Origin: Elusimicrobia bacterium GWA2_56_46
Lineage (GTDB): Bacteria > Elusimicrobiota > Elusimicrobia > Elusimicrobiales > UBA9959
Assembly: GCA_001799575.1 (NCBI GenBank)
Contig: MGTT01000016.1
Location: forward strand, 183,401-247,400
Length of the DNA: 64,000 nucleotides
Direction: 5' to 3'
This document shows positions 33,814-41,479 of this stretch, in pieces. Under the pieces are notes generated by a model, which made no database searches, was not told the origin of the DNA, and worked only from the letters and a program-made list of their open reading frames with translations. How positions within the stretch are numbered: the first letter of the stretch is position 1; the number at the start of each line of letters is the position of its first letter. The translations under genes were made by a program, and so were the position numbers.

Positions 33814-35331
33814 ATGGAAAGTTTCTCCGCTCTATTCGGTCCCTGGATAATAGGATTCTATTTCTTTCTTTTCGTTTCCATCGTTTTCCTTTACCGCGCC
33901 GATCCGGAATCGCGCAAGAAAATGCGGATGACGGCTTTTCTGACGGTGTGTTCGATAGCCGGAATACTGGCCGCTAAATTCCTGGGCGGGATCGCCGCCG
34001 CCGGTCTGGTGAAACTGCTGGCCCTGGCCGCCCGGATGTCAGCCATGATAGCCGCCGTAAATATCGCCGGCGTGTTCGTTTTTTCCCTGGTCATGCCCAG
34101 GCTCAGGACGGGAGTTTCAAAATTCATTGAAGATCTTATACTGGCGGGCGCCTATGCGGCCGCCGGGCTCGCGGTGATGTCGGCTTCCGGCGCCAACCTC
34201 AGCGGGATTCTGGCCACGTCCGCGGTCATGACCGGCGTGGTGGTTTTTTCCCTTCAGGACTCCCTCGGCAACATTATCGGCGGCATGGTGCTGCATCTTG
34301 AAAATTCATTCAAACCCGGCGATTTTATCCAAGTGGAGAGGTATGAGGGTATCGTGCGCGAGATCCGCTGGCGCCAGACTACGATCGAAACCCTGGACGG
34401 GGATCTGGTGGTGATCCCGAACATCATCCTTATGAAGAGTCTGGTCACCGTGCTGGGCCGGGCTTCGGGGAACATCCGCTTTCGCGCCGTTTCTTTTAAC
34501 GTATACTACGACCGGGCCCCGGGTGAAGTTATCTCCGCCGTGGAGCGGGCCCTGCTCGAAGATCCGCCCGCCTGTGTCGCTCCGGCGCCGGCTCCCTACT
34601 GCGCCATAAAGGAATTTCAGCCTGATTGCGTCGCTTACGAGCTCCGGTATTATCTTTCAGACCTTTCCGCGCCCGGCAGAACAGATTCCAGCGTCCGCGT
34701 CAGGATTTATTACGCCCTCTCGCGCGCCGGGATCCAGCTGTCCGTTCCGTCCAGATCCGTGGTGGTAACGGAGGGCGCGGACGCCGCGGTGGAAAAAAAC
34801 GCCAGAGCCGAACAGGAGCGCAGGCTTACAGCGCTTAAAAGCGTGGATGTCCTGCGCGTCTTGTCCGAAAGTGAGAGAAGCATTCTCGCCGGGCTGCTTA
34901 AACCGACGCCGTTCGCCGGCGGCGAGCTCATGATGAAACAGGGAGCGGTGGCCGACTGGCTTTACATAATTTACAAAGGCGGGGCTGAAGTGCGGCTGTA
35001 TTCCGACGTGGGATCCGGGACTTATCGCGTGGTGAAAACGCTCGGGCCGGGGGATTTTCTGGGCGAGATGGGGCTGTTTGCGGGTGAGCCCCGTTCCGCC
35101 ACGGCGGTGGCGTCAGGGGAAACCTGGTGCTACCGGCTGGACAGGGAAGGCTTCCGCGGCATCCTTGCCGGCAGGCCGCAGATAGCCGAGTCCATAGCCG
35201 CCATGCTTGCCGAACGGCGCGTGGAACTGGCCGAAGCCAGGGAAAAGATGGCCGGAGAAGGCGCCGCGCGCGGGTTGGGGCTGGAACAGCGGAACCTGCT
35301 TTCCAAAATAAGGAATTTTTTTAACCTCTGA
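33814..35331 (+). CDS. MscS-family mechanosensitive channel with cyclic-nucleotide-binding domain
   Basis: 505 residues. N-terminal TM helices (about four in 1-150) lead into the MscS pore and beta domain (VVFSLQDSLGNIIGGMVLHLENSFKPGDFIQVE near 145-180, then VVIPNIILMKSLV). The MscS C-terminal cage spans to ~320. Residues ~345-470 form a cNMP-binding domain (GELMMKQGAVADWLYII, GPGDFLGEMGLFAGEPRSATAVA), whose GEMGLFAGEPRSA phosphate-binding cassette looks intact. Such fusions are known in a minority of bacteria and are proposed to gate or desensitise channels by ligand. The C-terminal end is coiled and charged. Follows the phosphoesterase by six bases. Confidence 0.9.
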   Translation: MESFSALFGPWIIGFYFFLFVSIVFLYRADPESRKKMRMTAFLTVCSIAGILAAKFLGGIAAAGLVKLLALAARMSAMIAAVNIAGVFVFSLVMPRLRTGVSKFIEDLILAGAYAAAGLAVMSASGANLSGILATSAVMTGVVVFSLQDSLGNIIGGMVLHLENSFKPGDFIQVERYEGIVREIRWRQTTIETLDGDLVVIPNIILMKSLVTVLGRASGNIRFRAVSFNVYYDRAPGEVISAVERALLEDPPACVAPAPAPYCAIKEFQPDCVAYELRYYLSDLSAPGRTDSSVRVRIYYALSRAGIQLSVPSRSVVVTEGADAAVEKNARAEQERRLTALKSVDVLRVLSESERSILAGLLKPTPFAGGELMMKQGAVADWLYIIYKGGAEVRLYSDVGSGTYRVVKTLGPGDFLGEMGLFAGEPRSATAVASGETWCYRLDREGFRGILAGRPQIAESIAAMLAERRVELAEAREKMAGEGAARGLGLEQRNLLSKIRNFFNL

Positions 35332-35340
35332 TTTTCTCCC

Positions 35341-35357
35341 CGCCTGAAAAAACACCC
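35341..35357 (-). terminator. Weak rho-independent terminator, minus strand
   Basis: On the minus strand a short GC hairpin (CCCCG and CGGGG at 35355-35371) is followed by TGTTTTTTC. It would stop a transcript running leftwards through the structured repeat, and implies that at least one copy is transcribed on that strand. Confidence 0.4.
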
Positions 35358-35389
35358 CGCGGAACCGGGGGATCCCCGACGGGAAAATA

Positions 35390-35564
35390 GCATTTTCCAA
35401 TCCAAGGATGAGCATGATATCTCTCGTCGGTGCTCCGTCGGAGATTCTTAACCGTGCCTCCCTTTTGCGATAATCCAAGGTAACGGCAGGCCTGCAAGTT
35501 CGCGGGCCTGCCGGGGGTTGGGTTCCAAAAACCGGTGTCGGGCACACCGTGCCCGCACCTCCCG
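35390..35564. repeat. Structured long direct repeat, copy 1
   Basis: About 175 bases are nearly identical to 63826-64000, in the same orientation (a few substitutions and single-base indels). Inside are a GGCAGGCC...GGCCTGCC hairpin (35486-35513) and a GTCGGGCAC...GTGCCCGCAC hairpin (35535-35559), and the structured sequence continues past 35564 with GTGTCCG/CGGACAC (35581-35597) and CCTCCGGAGG followed by a T-run (35619-35635). No convincing protein is encoded; short frames through it are not conserved between copies. It could be a mobile ncRNA-like element or a recombination site. Confidence 0.8.
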
Positions 35565-35706
35565 TCCTCGGGCGAGCCCAGTGTCCGCCGCGGACACCCC
35601 GCGCTTCGTATGCTCGGCCTCCGGAGGGTTTTTTCCACCCAATCCCCCGTCACCCGCTCCATTGATTTGCCTGCCGTGCTCCTTATTAAAGATTTTTATC
35701 ATAGGT

Positions 35707-35883
35707 TCATCTCTCAGTCTGCACTTTTCTGAACAGTTCATACTTCTCTTTCTGCATAAGCCGTGCACATTCGTTGTCGCTCTCCGCCAGGGCGATTTTA
35801 TCCAGCTGTTTAAAGGTAACGCCTTTTTTAAGATATCGCCTGGCATTCGCCAGCCTTTTAAGGGCTTCGTATGAGTGAGTATA
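35707..35883 (-). pseudogene. Possible remnant of a small helical protein gene
   Basis: Between in-frame stops the minus strand encodes 58 residues with ordinary protein-like composition, rich in Lys, Leu, Ala and Arg (segments YEALKRLANARRYL, TFKQLDKIALAESD, EKYELFRK), but no start codon is present. It may be the C-terminal end of a truncated gene. The frame is read directly; function unknown. Confidence 0.3.
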
Positions 35884-35943
35884 TTACCTAATAGCCTCAC
35901 GTATAATTCCGCATAGCAGACAAATACGCTGAAAGAGTAATGT

Positions 35944-36154
35944 ATGAATATGAACACAGTCACCCAGTGCCTTGTTCGTCAGGTAATGGAGCATTCAAGG
36001 GAGTGAAGCCACGAATAATGAGGCAGAATACTACAAGATTGTGGACGAAACCTCGGCGCGCTACGCTTCTTTGAAGAAAGTCGGCGCGGCAGAACTGAAG
36101 CATTTGACGGAGGAACTAAAAGGCGCGTGGAAACATATAAGCGAGCTGCTATGA
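35944..36154 (+). pseudogene. Frameshifted small gene before the DUF748-like gene
   Basis: An ATG at 35944 opens a frame (MNMNTVTQCLVRQVMEHSRE) that stops at 36004-36006. Removing one T at 36004 would join it to a second frame (EATNNEAEYYKIVDETSARY and on, ending WKHISELL) that stops at 36152-36154, overlapping the ATG of the next gene as ATGA. The intact product would be about 69 residues and mostly helical. Either a real frameshift mutation or an assembly error. The coupling with the next gene suggests an ancestral two-gene operon. Confidence 0.55.
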
Positions 36155-37182
36155 ATATTGCAAGAGGCTGGGTGGCGCGTTCTCTCATTCTGTTCTTAGC
36201 AGCGCTTGTGGTCGGAATTATTCTGAAAGAGGTGGTCGCTCCCCGGATTGTGCGGCGGCGGTTAATTTCAATAGTTCATGACAGTTGCAAAACTTGCGAG
36301 CTTTCGCTCAGCCGTGTTCATGTTTCGCTGCTGCCATTAGCTCTAAGCAGCAGTCGTGTCCGTTTTACCGGGGGGACGCCAAATGCGACCGTAGTTCATG
36401 CCGAGGCGGAGCGCGTTTACGTGCCATTCGCGTTTTTTCCGCTTTTAACGAGCCGTTTTCATGCCGGTCGAATTGAAATCGAACAGCCGGTGATTAAAAT
36501 ATCGGAAGGCGATCTGTATGTTTCTTCTTCTACCGATGACAGTTCTGCCCGACCGCTTGAGCTTGAGATAGAGGGCATCAAGGTAAAAAACGGTTCCTTT
36601 ACTTACATTCGTGAACATCCTGTACGTAAAGGGACACTGAACGTTTCGCGGATAAATGTGGCCATGGGGTCTGTGGGCAGTTCTGACCGTCTTCGTGATA
36701 CATACGTTGAGGCAACCGCCGACGGCCTGTTGGAAGAGTCCGGGCAATTCCACCTGCAGGTAAGGGCTAAGGTTTTCGCTAAAATTCCGGACGCCAATGT
36801 TAAATTACAAATTTCGGGGCAGGATCTCGCAACCCTGAACCCTTTCTTCAGGCCGAATGACGGAGTTCAGCTAAAGGGTATGCTTATTAACGCCCAAAGC
36901 GTAGTGGTTATTCGCGGATCGCGTCTCAACTCTTCCGCTTATGTGCGCTTCCGGAGACTTAGTGTGAAAATTAAAAAAACCGATGAGCGCAGCGCCCTTT
37001 CCGCGTTTTTTCAGACTCTCATGGCTTCCATCACAATGGGGAAACAAAACATTGATGGAGGGAATTATGACAGCCAGGGAACTGTGGATTTAGAACGGAA
37101 GCACAAAGAGACCATCATCAGTTTTACTCTAAGAGGGATGAAAGAAGCCGCAATGAAGGTCGCCTCTCAAGGCGGAAAGTAA
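36151..37182 (+). CDS. AsmA/DUF748-like envelope protein
   Basis: 343 residues from the ATG at 36151, chosen because it overlaps the upstream stop as ATGA; a GTG at 36127 is the alternative. One N-terminal TM anchor (about 8-30: SLILFLAALVVGIILKEVV) is followed by repeated beta strands (VRFTGG, IEIEQPVIKIS, LELEIEGIKVKNGSFTYI, GTLNVSRINVAMGS), as in DUF748 and AsmA proteins that bridge the periplasm and are linked to lipid transport. The G+C content is visibly lower than in the genes before 35 kb. Downstream is the first catalase gene, 100 bases away. Confidence 0.65.
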   Translation: MNIARGWVARSLILFLAALVVGIILKEVVAPRIVRRRLISIVHDSCKTCELSLSRVHVSLLPLALSSSRVRFTGGTPNATVVHAEAERVYVPFAFFPLLTSRFHAGRIEIEQPVIKISEGDLYVSSSTDDSSARPLELEIEGIKVKNGSFTYIREHPVRKGTLNVSRINVAMGSVGSSDRLRDTYVEATADGLLEESGQFHLQVRAKVFAKIPDANVKLQISGQDLATLNPFFRPNDGVQLKGMLINAQSVVVIRGSRLNSSAYVRFRRLSVKIKKTDERSALSAFFQTLMASITMGKQNIDGGNYDSQGTVDLERKHKETIISFTLRGMKEAAMKVASQGGK

Positions 37183-37282
37183 CTAATTTTAGAAAGCCGG
37201 TTCCTAAGGGTAAATGCCGGTAGACATAAGAAGGAAAAGGTGGTGGAATTTGTTGACGGAGGTCTGAAAGGGAGACAAAACA

Positions 37283-38740
37283 ATGGAAAAAAAGAAACTT
37301 ACGACCAACGCGGGAGCGCCCGTGGCGGACAACCAGAACATAATGACGGCGGGCAAACTTGGTCCGGCGCTGCTTCAGGATGTCTGGTACCTTGAAAAGC
37401 TGGCGCATTTCGACCGCGAAGTTATCCCGGAACGGCGCATGCACGCCAAGGGCTCAGGGGCCTACGGAACCTTTACGGTAACCCGCGACATAACCCGCTA
37501 CACCAAGGCTAAGATATTCTCGGAGGTGGGCAAGAAGACCGAGATGTTCGCGCGCTTTTCCATAGTAGCCGCGGAGCGCGGCGGGGCCGACGCCGAACGC
37601 GACATACGCGGTTTTGCCATGAAATTTTACACCGAGGAGGGAAACTGGGACTTGGTGGGCAACAATACCCCGGTCTTCTTCATGCGCGACCCGCTTAAAT
37701 TTCCGGACCTGAACCACGCTATAAAGCGCGACCCGCGCACCAATCTGCGCAGCGCGGCAAACAACTGGGATTTCTGGAGCTCTCTGCCTGAAGCGCTGCA
37801 CCAGGTCACAATGACGATGAGCGATCGCGGCATACCGTATTCCTTTCGGCATATGCACGGCTTCGGCAGCCATACTTTCAGTTTCATAAATGCGAAGAAC
37901 GAAAGATGCTGGTGTAAGTTTCACCTTGTAACACAGCAGGGCATAAAGAATCTTACCGATCAGGAGGCTGAAATCCTGATCGGAAAAGACCGCGACAGCA
38001 ACCAGCGGGACCTCTACGAGAGCATCGAGCGTAAGGACTTTCCGAAGTGGACCATGTATATACAGGTTATGCCGGAAAAAGACGCGGCCAAAATGCCGTA
38101 TAATCCGTTCGATCTGACCAAGGTCTGGTTCCACAAGGATTACCCGCTGATAGAGGTGGGTGTGATGGAACTCAACCGAAACCCGGAGAATTACTTCGCC
38201 GAGGTGGAGCAGGCGGCTTTCAACCCCGCGAACATTGTGCCCGGTATCGGATTTTCACCGGATAAGATGCTGCAAGGACGGCTGTTTTCCTACGGAGACG
38301 CGCAGCGCTACCGCCTGGGTATAAACCATCACCTTATACCGGTAAACGCCGCTCGCTGTCCTTTCCACAGCTACCACCGCGACGGGACTATGCGGGTGGA
38401 CGGCAACCATGGCGGCACGCTCGGCTACGAGCCCAACAGCTATGGCGAATGGAAGGATCAGCCCGATTTCGCGGAGCCACCGCTGGACCTGGAGGGGGCT
38501 GCCGACCACTGGAACCACCGCGTTGACACGGATTACTATAGCCAGCCGGGTAAGCTGTTCCGCCTGATGACCCCGGCGCAGCAGCAGGTGCTGTTTGAAA
38601 ACACCGCCCGCTCGCTGGGAGACTCCCCCGAAGAGGTTAAGCTGCGCCACATCGGTAACTGCATGAGGGCCGACCCCGCCTACGGTGCGGGTGTGGCTGA
38701 GGCGCTGGGGCTCCGGCTTCCCGAATTGGCGAAAGTTTGA
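37283..38740 (+). CDS. Heme catalase (first copy, intact)
   Basis: 485 residues of the small-subunit catalase type. It splits hydrogen peroxide into water and oxygen. Catalytic His54 is in RRMHAKGSG, the Asn pair 127-128 in VGNNTPVFF, and the proximal heme ligand Tyr337 in [14 protein letters not shown] with Arg333. The stretch [13 protein letters not shown] at 139-151, present in normal catalases, is intact and flanked by an 11-bp direct repeat (37684-37694 and 37726-37736). GGGAG precedes the ATG. Superoxide dismutase follows 10 bases later. A second catalase at 58026 is closely similar over its length. Confidence 0.96.
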   Translation: MEKKKLTTNAGAPVADNQNIMTAGKLGPALLQDVWYLEKLAHFDREVIPERRMHAKGSGAYGTFTVTRDITRYTKAKIFSEVGKKTEMFARFSIVAAERGGADAERDIRGFAMKFYTEEGNWDLVGNNTPVFFMRDPLKFPDLNHAIKRDPRTNLRSAANNWDFWSSLPEALHQVTMTMSDRGIPYSFRHMHGFGSHTFSFINAKNERCWCKFHLVTQQGIKNLTDQEAEILIGKDRDSNQRDLYESIERKDFPKWTMYIQVMPEKDAAKMPYNPFDLTKVWFHKDYPLIEVGVMELNRNPENYFAEVEQAAFNPANIVPGIGFSPDKMLQGRLFSYGDAQRYRLGINHHLIPVNAARCPFHSYHRDGTMRVDGNHGGTLGYEPNSYGEWKDQPDFAEPPLDLEGAADHWNHRVDTDYYSQPGKLFRLMTPAQQQVLFENTARSLGDSPEEVKLRHIGNCMRADPAYGAGVAEALGLRLPELAKV

Positions 38741-38750
38741 ACGCAATGAA

Positions 38751-39443
38751 ATGATAAATAAAACATTCTCAGTACTCGTCTTGACGGCGGGTGTTCTGGC
38801 AGCGGTTCCAGTTCAGGCGCAGAAAACGGGGAAAAAAGGAGAAACTATGTTACAAACAGTACAAACTTACAAGGCTGCGGACTATCCGCGCCTTTCCAGG
38901 ATGCCCGGCTTCAGTGTTCAGTTGGCAGCCAATCACATGAAGCTTTATCAGGGCTACGTGACCAATACCAACGCCCTGTCGGAAAAGCTGACGGCAATGC
39001 TTACGGACGGCAAGGAAAAGACTCCCGAATATGCGGAACTCAAGCGGCGTTTTGGCTGGGAGTTCAATGGAATGCGCCTTCACGAACTCTATTTCGGGAA
39101 TATGGGATCAGATGGGATTCCGCAGCGGAGCGCCCAGGTCTACAAAACAATACTGGAGGACTTCGGAAGTTTTGAAACCTGGAAAAAGGACTTCATTGCC
39201 ACCGGCTTGATGAGGGGGGTCGGCTGGGTGGCCCTGTACCAGGACAATGTCTCCGGCAGGGTATTCAATGTCTGGGTAAACGAGCATGACGGCGGTCACC
39301 TGGCCGGCTGTATGCCGCTATTGGTCCTGGACGTGTTTGAGCACGCCTATATCACCGACTACCAGTTGGAGCGCGCCAAATACATAGAGGCGTTCTTTAA
39401 TGTGATAGATTGGGAGGCGGTCTCAAAACGCTGCGCTAAATAA
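38751..39443 (+). CDS. Fe/Mn superoxide dismutase, possible signal peptide
   Basis: 230 residues from ATG 38751, whose first ~23 residues (MINKTFSVLVLTAGVLAAVP... ending VQA) look like a signal peptide. A second in-frame ATG at 38847 has a much better ribosome-binding site (AAGGAG at 38836-38841, spacing five) and gives a cytoplasmic 198-residue enzyme. Metal ligands are visible in ANHMKLYQGYV, the second His in LHELYFGNM, and Asp and His in LDVFEHAY. It converts superoxide to peroxide, which the adjacent catalase removes. Which start is used is uncertain; both may be. Confidence 0.9.
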   Translation: MINKTFSVLVLTAGVLAAVPVQAQKTGKKGETMLQTVQTYKAADYPRLSRMPGFSVQLAANHMKLYQGYVTNTNALSEKLTAMLTDGKEKTPEYAELKRRFGWEFNGMRLHELYFGNMGSDGIPQRSAQVYKTILEDFGSFETWKKDFIATGLMRGVGWVALYQDNVSGRVFNVWVNEHDGGHLAGCMPLLVLDVFEHAYITDYQLERAKYIEAFFNVIDWEAVSKRCAK

Positions 39444-39453
39444 GGAAAATCCC

Positions 39454-40362
39454 ATGCCATACATTAATGTCGGTGAAAAAAATTCGGGCAGTATTGATCT
39501 CTATTATGAGGATCTGGGTACCGGGAATCCGGTAGTGCTTATCCACGGGTGGCCGCTGAGCGGCGCCTCCTGGGAGAAACAGGTTACGGTTCTGCTGGCT
39601 GCGGGATATCGCGTGATCACTTATGACCGCAGGGGGTTCGGGCAGTCCGGGAGACCTGTGACAGGCTACGACTACGACACCTTCTCCCTGGACCTGCACA
39701 AGCTCATTACAAAGCTCGACCTGCGCAATGCCGCGCTGGTCGGTTTCTCCATGGGCGGTGGAGAGGTGGCTCGTTATCTGGGCCGCTACGGGTCGGAGCG
39801 CGTGAGCAAGGCTGTGTTCATCTCTTCGGTGCCGCCGTTCCTTCTGAAGACGGCTGACAACCCGGAGGGGGTGGATGGCAGTGTCTTCGAGGGAATAAAA
39901 AAAGCCCTCGCTGCGGACCGGCCGGCGTTTCTTTCCGCCTTTCTTGCGGATTTCTACAATGTCAACCTCCTTGGCGGTAAACTTATCAGCAGCCAGGTTG
40001 TCCAGTACAACTGGAATGTCGCCGCAGGCGCTTCGGCCAAGGGGACGTTCGATTGCGTCTCGGAGTGGGGAACCGATTTCCGCGGGGATCTTTCGCGCAT
40101 CGAGGTTCCCACGCTGGTAATTCACGGTTCGGCCGACCGGATACTTCCTATAGCCGCCACGGGAATCCGCACTCAGAAAGCTGTCAAAGGAGCCCGCCTG
40201 GTGGTGATAAAGGACGGACCGCATGGCCTGACGTGGACCCATGCGGAGCAGGTAAACCATGAACTGGTGGAGTTTCTAGGCCAGAAGGATTTGCAGGCTT
40301 ATGTGAGCGGAAGCTCGGGGGTAACGTCGGAAAATAAAGGAGAAAAAAATGAAAAACAGTAA
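39454..40362 (+). CDS. Alpha/beta hydrolase (non-heme chloroperoxidase-like)
   Basis: 302 residues. Family features: HGWPLSGASWEKQ near 31-43, nucleophile Ser99 in GFSMGGGE, an acid in HGSADRILPIAA and catalytic His in DGPHGLTWTHAEQVN. This is the pattern of cofactor-free haloperoxidase/perhydrolase esterases, often found in oxidative-stress clusters. The natural substrate is unclear. It follows SOD by 10 bases, and its end overlaps the next gene by 14 bases. Confidence 0.9.
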   Translation: MPYINVGEKNSGSIDLYYEDLGTGNPVVLIHGWPLSGASWEKQVTVLLAAGYRVITYDRRGFGQSGRPVTGYDYDTFSLDLHKLITKLDLRNAALVGFSMGGGEVARYLGRYGSERVSKAVFISSVPPFLLKTADNPEGVDGSVFEGIKKALAADRPAFLSAFLADFYNVNLLGGKLISSQVVQYNWNVAAGASAKGTFDCVSEWGTDFRGDLSRIEVPTLVIHGSADRILPIAATGIRTQKAVKGARLVVIKDGPHGLTWTHAEQVNHELVEFLGQKDLQAYVSGSSGVTSENKGEKNEKQ

Positions 40363-40906
40363 ACTGCAATTGATGTTAGCTGGGCTTTTTTTGTGCGCGG
40401 CGGCTATTCCCGCTTTCGCCCAGGAAAAATCCAGGGAAGATAAGAAGCTGGAGGCCAGCGCCGCAGAACTGGACAAAAGCGCCGCCAAGCCTGAGGGGCA
40501 GCAGCGGGTGATTGCCAGGATAAAAACGGAGTTCGGAGTGGATGACGCCCGCGTGCAGAGTCTGCGCGACAAGAATATGGGGTATGGTGAGATCTCCATA
40601 GCGCTGGGCCTGGCTCAGGGCTTGCCTGGCGGCATTACGGATGCCAATGTGCAAAAAGTGATGGAACTGCGCCAGGGTCCGCCAGTTATGGGCTGGGGTA
40701 AAATAGCCAGGGATCTCGGTTTGAAACTCGGCCCGGTGGCAAGCAAGGTTCATAAGATGTCCGCCGAGGTGCGCAAACAGGAAAAAGGTGAGAAGGCGAA
40801 TAAATACAAAAAAGAGAGTGGCGAAAGAATGGGGAAACCAGAAAAGCACGAAAGGCATGAAAAGATGGAGCGGCCGGAAAAGCCGGAGAAAGGCGGCAAG
40901 CATTAG
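40349..40906 (+). CDS. Small exported charged protein of unknown function
   Basis: 185 residues with a signal peptide (1-24, ending PAFAQ). The mature part has two related segments, GYGEISIALGLAQG near 76 and GWGKIARDLGLKLG near 113, and a tail of ~45 residues almost entirely Lys/Glu/Arg/His/Pro (KPEKHERHEKMERPEKPEK). Overlaps the hydrolase gene and has an AAGGAGAAAAAAATG start region. Likely periplasmic; metal or nucleic-acid binding by the tail is conceivable but unproven. I do not recognise the family. Confidence 0.75.
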   Translation: MKNSKLQLMLAGLFLCAAAIPAFAQEKSREDKKLEASAAELDKSAAKPEGQQRVIARIKTEFGVDDARVQSLRDKNMGYGEISIALGLAQGLPGGITDANVQKVMELRQGPPVMGWGKIARDLGLKLGPVASKVHKMSAEVRKQEKGEKANKYKKESGERMGKPEKHERHEKMERPEKPEKGGKH

Positions 40907-41043
40907 CAGCCTGCGCGGCGACCATGAAATCTAGGGACAGCATGAAACCGGGCACAAATCCGAACACTGTTTTAGACCGTACGCTGTTTGAGATTTGCCG
41001 TCGATAGGCTGTTCACTAAAAGGTTTATTTTCGCTGCTAAAAT

Positions 41044-41073
41044 TTGCTTTATCCGCGACGAGTATGCTATACT
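41044..41073 (+). promoter_or_regulatory. Promoter of the initiator tRNA gene
   Basis: TTGCTT (41044-41049), an 18-base spacer and TATACT (41068-41073). The tRNA begins only six bases after the -10, so the transcript would begin at or next to the mature 5' end. Confidence 0.65.
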
Positions 41074-41078
41074 AACTC

Positions 41079-41184
<106 letters not shown>

Positions 41185-41189
41185 CCATA

Positions 41190-41213
41190 CCCTGGGCGCA
41201 AGCCCGGGGTTTT
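41190..41213 (+). terminator. Terminator after tRNA-fMet
   Basis: CCCTGGGC and GCCCGGGG pair around a GCAA tetraloop and are followed by TTTTG. A near-identical copy is at 57485-57508. Confidence 0.85.
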
Positions 41214-41221
41214 GTGTTTGC

Positions 41222-41315
41222 AGGGGACGCTGCTTCCAATCTTCCCAATTCGAACTCTTAGTGCATTCTTTCCTGGACTGAATCCATTTTAGGAAGTTAG
41301 GAAGCAGCGTCCCCT
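41222..41315. repeat. REP-like inverted repeat (GGGGACGCTGCTTCC arms)
   Basis: Perfect 16-bp arms AGGGGACGCTGCTTCC (41222-41237) and its complement (41300-41315) are extended by imperfect pairing towards the 62-base centre. The arm sequence is like a palindrome associated with REP-type (RAYT) transposases, but no transposase gene is here. From 41316 to the hsdM start I see no further structure. Confidence 0.75.
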
Positions 41316-41479
41316 AGGGACGTGAATTCCGCGAAGAAGCAAGGCGGTTCTTCTGCCGTGCGGCAACGGTGAAAAATGTCTTGCTCTGAGAGGCAAAAGG
41401 AAGGTAAATTCAACCATCCGGCAAAAGGTTTTGTTACCTGATATATATAATAATTTGTTTTAATATAGGAGGCGGGGGG

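Noticed and set aside
35390..35640. HEARO/omega-RNA of an IscB element
   Set aside because: The size and structure made me consider it, but no IscB or HNH gene or fragment is nearby and I cannot match a consensus by eye.
35448..35963. 171-codon minus-strand frame over copy 1 of the structured repeat
   Set aside because: Its reading across the repeat is not kept in copy 2 and the composition is not protein-like; a different frame inside (35707-35883) looks more like coding remnant.
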